A stretch of 64,000 bases of DNA from Azadirachta indica (taxonomy: Eukaryota; Streptophyta; Magnoliopsida; Sapindales; Meliaceae): NCBI GenBank assembly GCA_022749755.1, contig CM040447.1, forward strand, positions 6,842,545 through 6,906,544. The letters run 5' to 3'. The translations under genes were made by a program, and so were the position numbers. A model generated the notes under the pieces. The model made no database searches. It was given only the letters and a program-made list of their open reading frames with translations, and had not been told where the DNA came from. Each line of letters opens with the position of its first letter. Within the stretch, counting starts at the first letter, position 1. Below, in pieces: positions 49,895 to 59,807 of the stretch.

Positions 49895-51869
49895 ATGTCT
49901 GGTTGGAACTATGATGTCTTCTTGAGCTTTAGAGGGGAAGACACTCGTACAAGCTTCACAGATCATCTTTATACTGCTTTAAATCGAAAAGGAGTTTTTA
50001 TATTCAGAGATGACAAAGAACTTAAGAGAGGAAAATCTATTAGACCAGAACTCTTCAAAGCAATTGAAGAATCGAGATTTGCAATTATTGTTTTCTCAAA
50101 AAACTATGCTTGTTCGACTTGGTGCTTGGATGAACTTGTTAGCATTGTTGAATGCAAGTTTATAGATGAACAACAACTGATTTTTCCAATTTTTTATGAT
50201 GTGAAACCAACTGTGGTAAGGAAACAAAAAAAGAATTTTAAAAAAGCTTTTGCTAAGCATGAAAATGCTTTTGGGGAAAGTGAAGAAAAGGTGCAAAAGT
50301 GGAGAGAAGCTTTGCAAATTGTGGCTGATATGTCTGGATGGGAATTAAAGAACAGGTAATTAACCTTATTATTTCTTTTCTTTTCTTTTCTTATTTGTAT
50401 ATTCTGTTATTCTCAATGAGAAGTGGAAGAATTGCTTATTATATTGAATCACCAAATTCATATTGTTTTCTTCAATTTGCAGAAATGAGTCAGAATTTAT
50501 TGAGGATATTGCTGAGGAGATATCAAGTAAATTAATTCCTAGAACATTTGAGACTTATAAAGAGCTAGTAGGAATAAATTTACGTTTGGAGGAGCTGATG
50601 CAGGTTTTAGATAAAGGTTTTGATGATGTTCGCATGATAGGTATATGTGGAATGGGTGGGCTAGGTAAGACAACAATTGCAAGTGTAATTTATAACCTAA
50701 TTTCTTGGCAATTTGAAGCAAGTAGTTTTGTTCCCGATGTTAGAGAAATTTGTGAAAGAAAGGGTTTAGTGTATTTACAAAAGAAACTTCTATCAAGATT
50801 ACTAAATCTAAAACATAATAGCATTGGTAATGTCTTTGAGGGTATCAACGTGCTAGAAAATAGGTTGCGGTGTAAAAAGGTTTTTCTTGTTGTTGATGAT
50901 GTGGTTAATGCAAAACAATTGGAAAGTTTAGTTGGAAAACATCATTGGTTTGGTTCAGGTAGTAGGATCATTATAACATCGAGAGATGAACATTTGTTGA
51001 TAACACATGGAGTTAATGAAGTGTATAAGCTTGGTGGACTGGACATTGATGAAGCTCGAGAACTCTTTTGTTTGAAAGCCTTTAAAACCCATGAACCTAT
51101 GAAAGGCTATGAGCATTTATCTGAATGTGTTGTACAATATGCTGCTGGCCTTCCATTAGCTCTAACAGTTTTGGGTTCCTTTTTGTTTGGTAAAACTCTA
51201 AAAGAATGGGAGAGTGCATTGAAAAGGCTAAAAAGAGATTTTGAAAAAGAAATTTTTGATGTACTTCAAATAAGTTTTGATGGGCTAAAAGAAACAGAGA
51301 AAAATATATTTCTTGATATTGCATGTTTCTTTAAAGGGGAGGATAAAGAGTACGTAATGGACATTTTGGAGGGCTTTGATTTTGACCCAGTAATTGGAAC
51401 ACGCGTTCTCATTGAAAAATCACTAATATCAGTAAACAATAACATACTGTGGATGCATGAATTGTTACAAGAAATGGGCCACCGAATCGTTAAGAGAGAA
51501 TCAAAGGAGCCCGGAAAACGTAGCAGATTGTGGAAGGAAGCAGATATTCATCATGTATTGTCAAAAACCAAGGTAAGTGACTAAAATGAAAAGAAGTATT
51601 TTTTCACCATATGATTAGTTGGTTTTAATAGTTAACTCTATGCATGCTTCTTCTCACATATCCTTTGCTTTTGATTTTAGGGAACTAAAGCAATTGAAGG
51701 CATAAAATTTAACTTTATTGAAGAAAAGATGGATTTGAGTGCTAGAAAAATTAAAAAGATGACCAACCTAAGGCTGGTCGAAATCAGGAATTTGCAACTT
51801 CCGAAACTTGACATGCATTTTAGCAGTATTCAACAACTATGGCAAGGAATGAAAATAAGATTCTGTTAG
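49895..51869 (+). CDS. TIR-NB-ARC portion of a TNL disease-resistance gene, stopping early
   Basis: Intracellular immune receptor family; TIR domains are NADases that signal through EDS1. Exons 49895-50355 and 50483-51572 code for intact TIR and NB-ARC. Exon 3 starts at 51681 and reads to an in-frame TAG at 51867-51869, for 579 residues in all. TIR motifs are YDVFLSFRGEDTR and CSTWCLDEL, with the predicted catalytic Glu80. NB-ARC has the P-loop GICGMGGLGKT (207-217), kinase-2 FLVVDDV, GSRIIITSRD and GLPLAL. The MHD position reads MHE (478-480). Exon 3 lacks about 35 residues usual for its homologues. The expected donor after GGAATGAAA reads ATAAG instead of GTAAG, so splicing to the LRR exon looks lost. 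A truncated TN protein may still be made. Confidence 0.75.
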
Positions 51870-51980
51870 TCTATTATTTATATTTAGTTTTTTCAAATGA
51901 AAACTTAGTGATAATCTTGTTAGATTAAGAAACATTTGGTTCATTCATTAATTTATTTTTTGCTTGTTTCTTTTTAATAG

Positions 51981-54023
51981 CGTCTCAACATGTTAAAAGT
52001 CATAATACTCAGCCAATGCCAGAAATTGATCAAGGCGCCAGACTTTACAGAAGCCTTAAGTCTAGAAGAGTTGTTTCTTATAGATTGTTCAAGGTTGCAA
52101 GAGATTCCCCCATCTCTGCTAGTTCACCAAAAGCTTAAAGTACTCTATATCAAAGATTGTACCAGTCTTGAGAGTCTTCCAGGAAAGATTGGTATGGATT
52201 CTCTAAGAAAACTTGTACTTTCTGGCTGCGCGAAACTTAAGAACTTTCCAGAGATTGGGAGCAGCATGGGATGTCTTTCGGAGCTTTTTGTAGATAGAAC
52301 TTCTATTACAGAATTACCATTGCCTGTTGAATTTCTGTATGGACTTGTCTTGTTGAGTTTGAAAGACTGCAAAAATTTCAAGTATCTTCCAAGTCATTTA
52401 AGTGGGTTAAAGCGTCTCCAAATTTTGAATCTCTCTGGCTGCTCAAAACTGAGAAACTTTCCAGAGATTGTGGAAAGAATGGAATGCCTTTCAGAGCTTT
52501 ATTTAGATGGAACAGCTATTACAAAACTACCAATCGAACTTCTACCTGGACTTGTTTTCTTGAACTTGAAAGATTGTAAGAATTTTGAAAGTCTTGGAAG
52601 TGATGTAATCACTGGTTTAAAACACCTCAAAATTTTGAATCTGTCTGGTTGCTCGAAACTGAGAATGTTTCCAAAGTTTTTGGAGAAAGTGGAATGCCTT
52701 ACAGAGCTTAATTTAGAGGGAACTTCGATTGAAGAACTGTCAACATTTGATGAACTCTGTGAACTTGCTGGATTGAATTTGGAAAAGAGCAAGACTATTC
52801 TGAGATTTCCAAGATTGCATAGTTTGGCATCTCTTCAAAGACTATATCTTGTGAAATCACGAGCACCAATATCACATTCCATGGGTATCAAGTTGCAGTC
52901 TTTGTCAAGATTGTGCTCTTTAACAAAGTTGGACCTAAGTGACTGTAATCTAGGAGAAGGAGTAATTCCAGTTGATATTTGCAAATTATCCTCATTAAAG
53001 ACATTAAATCTGAGCAGAAACTATTTTATTTCACTGCCTGGAACCATCAATCGTCTTTCTAAGCTTAAAGATCTCCTATTGGAGGACTGCAAGCGACTTA
53101 AATCTTTGCCAGAACTTCCATCCAATATAGAGAAAGTTAGAGTAGATGGTTGTGCTTCATTGGAAACATTATCAATAGTCAAGAGTATACAAATCATTCA
53201 ATTTATATGCTATAAAGTGCTTGAAATTGGTTGGCAACAATGATTCAGCGATTTCAATGGTAAAAATGTTCCTTGAGGTCAGTCTCTCACTCTATTTTTG
53301 TCATTTGTGCTAAACACAATGCAAGAGTATGTTAATCCTCTATGTCCCTTTTTTAATTTTTTTGGTTGCAGGCAGAGTCAAAATCAGATTGGTTTGACAT
53401 AGTTGTTCATGGAAGTAAAATTCCAGAGGTGCAAACATCAGAATGAAGATTCGTCAATAACAATAGCAAGGCCTCCAGATTCTTATTGTAATAATAAGTT
53501 GGTGGGATATGCTATTTGTGCTATTTTTCATGTCCATGAACATCCACCAACTGTTAGAAGCTCTCCCCTATTTCGCACACATCAGCTTCACTGCCATTTG
53601 AAAGCTGATGACGGAGAATCTTCTACCTCTTTTTTTGTTGATTTTAACGAGCAATTGGGTAAACCTGTGTCAGATCATCTTTGGGTGCACTATTTGTCGA
53701 TGGAGAAGTTGAATGCTCAATGTTGGAATTTTGGAGCTAATAACGTTGAGATATCATTTTGTCCCGGATCTGATTCAGGTCCAGGATTGGAGGTGAAGAG
53801 GTGTGGTGTTCATCCAGTTTATGTTGAAGAAGTTAAAGAGTTCAACAAAACAACAAATGAATGGATAACATCTAAAATTTGGAATGTGAATGAGTTTGAT
53901 GATCAAGTTTTTGATGAATCTACGATGGATGTAGCCACAACTTCAAAACGAAGCCTTACTGATTATGCTGACACAAAAGCCAGTGATGATGAGCAACCAC
54001 AACATAAACGTTTGAGAGAATAA
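51981..54023 (+). pseudogene. LRR and C-terminal jelly-roll (C-JID) part of the TNL, frame-disrupted
   Basis: The LRR exon starts after the acceptor at 51979-51980 and reads about ten LRRs (repeated LxxLxLSGCSKLRxFP units) up to an in-frame stop at 53241-53243. Homologous sequence then continues in another frame (KCLKLVGNNDSAISM) to a donor at 53278. The next exon (53372 on) opens with FDIVVHGSKIPE in one frame and ends at a TGA (53443-53445). The rest of the C-JID domain (SSITIARPPDSY to HKRLRE) follows in a shifted frame, ending at 54023. Two frameshifts plus the lost upstream donor argue for a decaying 3' half. Sequencing error is an alternative for the shifts. The basic C-terminus may be a nuclear signal. 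Confidence 0.75.
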
Positions 54024-54169
54024 AGACTACTTATTCTCTGAATAATATCTGTAAGTTACATTTTGTGTTCTTTTAACAGAAAATGGGGAGATTGAGCCTC
54101 CGTTTAAAAAATCTGCCGAAGCTTTTCTACTTTTATAGGACATATTTATGATTTGAATTTTGTAAATAA

Positions 54170-54617
54170 TCTTTTTGGCAGAAGAAATTGTGCCAATATG
54201 ATGCTATGGTCATTGCTAACATGCATTTTATAGGTCACTATAAACTTCTAAATGATCATGATCATGATCTGTAAAATTATATGTTTGTAGGCCACATCAA
54301 GTACAATACTTGCTTCTAGATGCTTGTGAAGACAGGGAAAAGCAAAAGTAACCAAACAGAATCCTTGGCCTTAAGATAGACCAAAGATGTGGAAAAGAGA
54401 AGCTCCTTTAAATGCGGAAGGTAAAGTTTGTAGGGAATACTAAAAGCATATGTCTTTTAATTTCTATTGATTGATTTAGTTCATTATAGAGTTGTTTTTG
54501 TTGACTCGAGCTTCTTGTATGCAGACAGGAAAGAGAAGACTCTGGCGTCTGAGGATGGTTGAACAACTAGAGGACAAAGTAATTGTATTGCATTATAACA
54601 TAATTGAGCAACAATAA
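54170..54617 (+). pseudogene. Decayed duplicate of the 3' end of the THG1 gene
   Basis: 54178-54198 matches THG1 intron sequence near 46853. 54220-54290 matches the end of the intron before exon 11 (near 47218-47284). 54291-54352 matches exon 11, but with a 6-base deletion and a TAG in place of the conserved Trp codon. 54521-54617 matches exon 13 (GACAAAGTAATTGTAT, ATAATTGAGCAA), with indels. Exon 10 is missing and exon 12 is barely recognisable. It lies directly downstream of the TNL and in the same orientation as the parent gene. Not functional. Confidence 0.85.
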
Positions 54618-55460
54618 AGTAATAGTTCACTCTTTGTTGTAGCAATGTTGTCAATTAGTAGGTTACTGTAGTAGCATTGTAGACTTTTAGTATGGCAGGC
54701 AAATCTATTCTTCTTTTCATTTTCTGTGTATAACACTAGCAGCATTGTTTATGCATGCATGTGCTGTTCTTGTACTGTTTTCATGTCAACAATTTTTGGG
54801 CATGGATAAACAAGAAATATACCCAAAAAACACCAATTTTATAATTCTTTCATTGCTAAATCCGAGTAATATCTATTATTTTAACATTCATCGAAAGGGA
54901 CAATTGCTTAGAATATTTATCAATTGAGATATCTGGGAATAATATCTTTTGTGGCGTGAAAAGACAAGAGAACTCCTGAATGAAAATGAAGAAAATATGG
55001 AACTCTAATTCCTTCATAAATGATAAAATCTTTGGCGTAAGGAGGAATTGATCCGCATCACCTTGATTTGATTATGAATTTTTTTTTATTTTTTTGAAGA
55101 ATATTACTTCGTATTTGTCGAGAAATGCAAAATCGTACAGATATCATCCTCATTTGCATCTTGATCAATTGCATTGTTTCTTTTTGGAGCCTTATACAAA
55201 GCTTAAATTGTGCTGCGTACGAAGAAAGATAGCTATACTGATGATCAATTGGATTGTTTATTTCTGGAGCCTTACAAGGATAGCTATACTTATTCAATAT
55301 ATTCTAAAAATGCCCTGGGAATTTTATTGACGATCTCACAAAGATTCAAATTCTCTTCCTTTCTTTAATTTCATCCATGGGAGGTAGAATTCAGATGGCT
55401 GGTCAATTATTTCAGTTTGCTATGTACAATTTCTATGAAATGAAAACATCTTTGTCCGGG
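54618..55460. other. Spacer with no supported gene
   Basis: AT-rich sequence between the THG1 fragment and the tRNA-Gly copy. A word CTTTTTGGAGCCTTATACAA (near 55180) recurs imperfectly as TTTCTGGAGCCTTACAAGG (near 55260), suggesting a small local duplication. No coding sense found. Confidence 0.5.
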
Positions 55461-55531
55461 GCAGCACTGGTCTAGTGGTAGAATACTACGCTGCCACGGT
55501 ACAGACCCGGGTTCGATTCCCGGCTGGCGCA
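55461..55531 (+). pseudogene. tRNA-Gly(GCC) pseudogene
   Basis: Same 71-base length as the intact tRNA-Gly at 48668, with five substitutions. The anticodon loop, D arm and T arm are unchanged. All five changes fall in stems and break pairs. In the acceptor stem they give A-C, G-G and C-C oppositions; in the anticodon stem C-C and G-G. The A and B boxes are intact, so it could still be transcribed, but the product should not fold well. Confidence 0.8.
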
Positions 55532-55998
55532 TTTGAATTTTTATTTACAAATACATATCATATATATATGTATTGATTTTTAAAGAATATTATTATGTAT
55601 TGTATTAAAATATTCAAAATTCAGCAAAAAAAAAAAGAACAAATAGCACGTACATTTTACACTTTAATTACTTGCATTTTGCGAGTATTCACTTATTCTA
55701 CAGATAAAACTTATTTTCCCTCATAATGAATTTCACAGAAAAAATTAGAACTTTGTGGTGTAACATACCTTTCAATGAACTAATGTTGTGTTTTCATCAA
55801 TTTGTGGAACAATTTGCTGATCTGCTCATCTCTGCTACGTCTGAAAGACCAAGAAATCATCGCATAGCATTAAAATTAAGATCCAATGAGATTTTTTGCT
55901 GTGCAACAGCTTCATTTGTGATTCAGGCCTCTCTATAAGCACATTGGCTACATTTTCTTCAAAAAATATTATTCTGCTACATTAAGCACAACTTGAAT
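55532..55998. other. Spacer downstream of the VDR gene
   Basis: AT-rich. Includes the 3' UTR of the convergently placed minus-strand gene that ends at 55999. No other feature supported. Confidence 0.5.
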
Positions 55999-57951
55999 TC
56001 AGTCCTTAACATCAATAACAGCATGCAAACTTGATCCTTCTGGAATTCCCAACGGAGGGTTCTCACATGAGCAATTATCTACTGTAAATAGCTCCCATTC
56101 TTTGATTCCACACTTCTCCAAAGCATCAACTAATCTCCTCCTCTCTGTCTCATTCGGATACATCCCATCTGGGCTAACTAGCACTGCTCCAGTATACGAC
56201 TGACCTGCAACACGAGCAGCTCCATGGTAATGAAACACACCCCAGCTAAAATCATCAGCTACATTGACAATAGTCCAGAACTCTTTTGAAACAACTCCAT
56301 TGTCTAGCACACTGAAGTAAAATGTCCCAGGGATCTTGTCTCTCCTTACCCGGTACTTTCGCCTCCTCCAGACTAGTTTTCCCTCCAAAGTTCTAACCTG
56401 AAAAACAGGCTCATACCAAAATGATCCTTTTGCCTTTCCCCTGTAGAAAAGCTGATACTGACATGGAAATTGATCGTAAGCTGGATTTTGTCCAGCTACA
56501 ACACGCCAACTCCAATCTAGAACTCCCAACCACCCAACAAAAAGATCTTCAGCAGTTTCATGGCACAAGTCTTTCCCTCGGAACTTAACCATTGGGGGCA
56601 CATAAGGTTTCTCTGGAATCTTTGCATCCAATTCTAAACAATTGTTCTTCTGTAACACACACAAGGAAAATGCTTCGAGATTCGGACTTTCATATGAGGC
56701 AATGCATCTATAATTACACACCTGATCTACTGGACTGCACTGGTTCAAGCATTGAAGAGCTTTCCGACAGTTTGGATCCAAAAGGCAGTTTAGTATCTGA
56801 GGTCCACAATTCTGTACCATGCAGCTTAAAGTTGAAAAACCTTTTGATCTCAAGTTCTTTAGTACAGGCACAGGTCTTACATAAGCATTGATTATAACTA
56901 ACAAACAGAACCTTATATCATCAGAATTACGCCGTTCCCATGCCTCAGAAATAGTATCAATAACTTCTGCCAATTCATTTGTTTTCTTTGGTTGAGAAAA
57001 TCTGGTTATTTTGTCAAATAAGGTCCCTTTTGTCTCACTGTGGACATATGATCCTCCTAGTTTATTGACTAAATCCGGAGAGGAGTTGAAGCTGATTATG
57101 TTGGGGATGTTTTCACTGTTGCAACGAATCCACGTGGCAGATTCCTGATTTGTAACGCCAACAATTATCAAAATATCCGCAAGACTTAACTCCCTTTGCA
57201 GATTAATGAACATCTGATTGCGAGAGTCACTTAGATTGTCTGTGAACACAACCATTTCATATCCTTCATCAACCCATTTCAGTCTTTTTGCCTGTTTACA
57301 CAGAAAAATAACATACAGGTATTTAACAGTTTCCCATGTTCGAAAAGCAAAATCCGGGAAAAACGACACAAATCTACAGCATTATGAGCAGGAAAATCTG
57401 TAGTCCTCAGGTTAAGAAATTGTAAAATGAAAGCAAACAACAATTTAACATCAGTTCAAAATGAATGCAACATCAGTTCATAAAATGAACGCAAACAACA
57501 ACCATCACCAAATTGATATAAAATGAATGCATAACGGCGTCGTATATATCAACCAGATAAAAATTAATTGACAAATGAACAGAAATTCGAAAAATGTACT
57601 CTAACCACCAGGTTAACGTTATCAACTAACCGTATGGAGCATGACTTCTTGCCACGTGGCGCATTTCAGAGGGCTCACAGCGTCTTGACCGACGAGAGCC
57701 ACTATTCTCACCGGCGGTTCAGCAAGCTCGTTCACCGCACTCTCATTTTTCTCCAAAACCGCGGGAACTTTAGTTTCGGCACGGAGAGAATTTTCATTTC
57801 CGGGACGGGAAAGCAAAGCTACAGGAAAGGTGGCGGATTTGTGGTAGTGGATGAACGGAGGTGAGCCGGTGGTGGAGATGGTGAACCGCCGGTTTAGTTG
57901 GAAAAAACCGGAGGTTCGTTTGGTTGAAGGAGATTCTAGAGACGCTTTCAT
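55999..57951 (-). CDS. VDR: Violaxanthin de-epoxidase-related protein (VDR), chloroplastic
   Basis: Member of the violaxanthin de-epoxidase-like lipocalin family; its exact chloroplast substrate is not established. Two exons, 57631-57951 and 55999-57291, give 537 residues. The ATG at 57951 opens a Ser/Thr/Arg-rich, transit-peptide-like N-terminus (MKASLESPSTKRTSGFF). An N-terminal domain of about 200 residues follows. Next comes the Cys-rich VDE signature (SCMVQNCGPQILNC, DPNCRKALQCLNQC, VCNYRCIASYESP, CVLQKNNC). The C-terminal barrel (WRVVAGQNPAYDQFPCQYQL, GTFYFSVLDNGVVSKEFWTI) matches plant VDR, known in Arabidopsis as a VDE relative distinct from VDE1. The reading frame extends upstream of 57951 without another ATG. 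The intron is 339 bases, GT-AG. Confidence 0.88.
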
Positions 57952-59807
57952 GCTCCAGAGGATGAAGCGAAGGTGCTGAAGCAAGAAGAAACTGGGAAGT
58001 TGTGACGTGGACTTCTTTCGGAAGAGTTTTATATAAATTCCAGATTACGTAGTTACTTTTTTCTTCTTAATAAAATAATTTAAAAAATTATGAATTAATT
58101 ACATCATATTTTTAAAATTGTTATTTATATTTTATAATATTAATTTTACTAATTATTGTTAAAGTATTTCCGTTTATCTACTGACATGCAATATTAAGGA
58201 CTCACCTTTCGCGTTCAAAAGAGAGGAAAAAATTCAAATTAATTTAGATTTAGGTAGTGTTTTTTTCCTCTAAAATTTAAATATAATTAAAATTTAAATT
58301 TAACTGCAATTATAATAGTAAATTATTTATTTTTTATAAAAATAAAAAATTTAAAATTAACATATTAAATATGTCGTCAAATACTTAAAATTAATATATT
58401 AAGTTCTTAATATATGTAAATATAAAATAATAAATTAAGAATATTATTGATAAATAAAATATTTAATTTATTTAAATATTTAATTATTTAATATTTAATT
58501 TAAAATTTTTAATTTAATTATATTGAGGCTTTTTTAATAAGTTTTCATATATAAGTTAAAAAATAAATAATTCTAAAATAATTAATAAAATTATTTAAAC
58601 CAAAAAAAAATGTCCTTAGTAAAAAAAAATTGCATGTTATTAAAAAAAAATCTTGTAAATGTCAAAAAAAAAAAAGAAAATCAGAAGAATAATTTATAAA
58701 GGAACAATTTGTTGTAAAACTAATAAATTTACATTTATTTTATTTATGTGACTTTTTAATAGAAGGGTGAACATTTTTTTATCACTTTTGGATATGTTGT
58801 GTTCTTATTCCATTAAGATGGTATGTTTGTTAATAAGATTTTATTTTATATACATTTTTAATACTTATCAATCTATTCTTAAAAGTCATTTTCTATGTTG
58901 CCTAAATTTGTATGGATTTAGGAAATAAATGTACTCACTTATGAGGGTCCAATTGATCACTAAATCATGTAAATATTCTTGCATCAAGGTGACCCAAAAA
59001 GGCAAAAAAAAAAAAAAAAATAGTTGCCAAATGTTGGAAATTTTCCATTGCTAAAACCCTAATTTCTAGTTTGGTGTCAATTTGAACCCTATACATTAAT
59101 TCTTGGGCACCCCTTTTTACAAGCCGATTTTTAAAGAGAAATTCATTCCATGAGTTCATATTAATCGTTATTAAAGCAACAATAGATTACCAAATATAGG
59201 CATTGAACCTGAATGGCTCAGTAAGAATCACACATTGAATAAAGAATGAGTTGATCTTTGACTTATAATAATGACTATCAACAAACAAGAAGAACATTTT
59301 ATGTTGAAGCTGGCTCCTACGGAGCACTAGCCATAAAATCATTTAATCCAAATCATCTTTCTTCAAGATTTCTAGTTGCGTGTTTTTTTAAGAAAAACAA
59401 TCTAGGAAAAAAATTTATTAGCCAAGATCATTTGTCTGAAAATTGTACCTAAAATCAATCCCTCTCCATATTCAAATGGTCATTTCTTCAGCGTGCATAA
59501 TAAACTCCAGCCAAATATAAGCTGTCATTTATTTTCTTTCGCTCTCAAATTCTGCAACATGACTGAAGCAAGAACTCAAATTATGTGCACTTTAAATTTC
59601 TTGGGTTAATTTTGACTAAATCATTTTCCAACTGGATGCTATACAGTGAAACCAATAGTATCCCACACTGAATGAATCACACAAGTGAATAGTTCTGTAC
59701 ATTGATATCACAAGCAAGCAACATTTATCTTTGTTTCTAAAGTTATTTTCATAAATCTAGAAGCAGCTAAACCAATAATAAGAGCGAGGAAAGAAAGGTG
59801 CTGGTGT
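57952..59807. other. AT-rich spacer, possible AT-rich MITE
   Basis: 57952-58030 is the VDR leader. 58255-58550 is an A/T-only block. Its ends are loosely inverted (GTTTTTTTCCTCTAAAATTT against a right-end complement starting TTAAAAAAGCCTCAATATAA), resembling a degenerate MITE. The rest to 59,700 is non-coding; the 3' UTR of the SLOW GREEN 1-like gene lies just before 59808. Confidence 0.4.

Noticed and set aside
51864..51869. Alternative GT donor at TTCT|GTTAGT in TNL exon 3
   Set aside because: It would join the LRR exon out of frame and reach a stop after about 55 codons.
51870..51980. U12-type (AT-AC) intron to rescue the TNL donor at ATAAG
   Set aside because: The sequence after the AT does not match the ATATCCTT consensus, and the acceptor is an ordinary AG.
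55461..55531. Second functional tRNA-Gly
   Set aside because: Three acceptor-stem and two anticodon-stem mismatches make a working tRNA unlikely; listed as a pseudogene.
57952..57984. Upstream extension of the VDR reading frame
   Set aside because: The frame is open but contains no ATG before 57951, so the ATG at 57951 is the better start.
58965..59159. 64-residue minus-strand frame with a poly-Phe run
   Set aside because: Created by an A-run, no homology recognised, isolated in AT-rich spacer.
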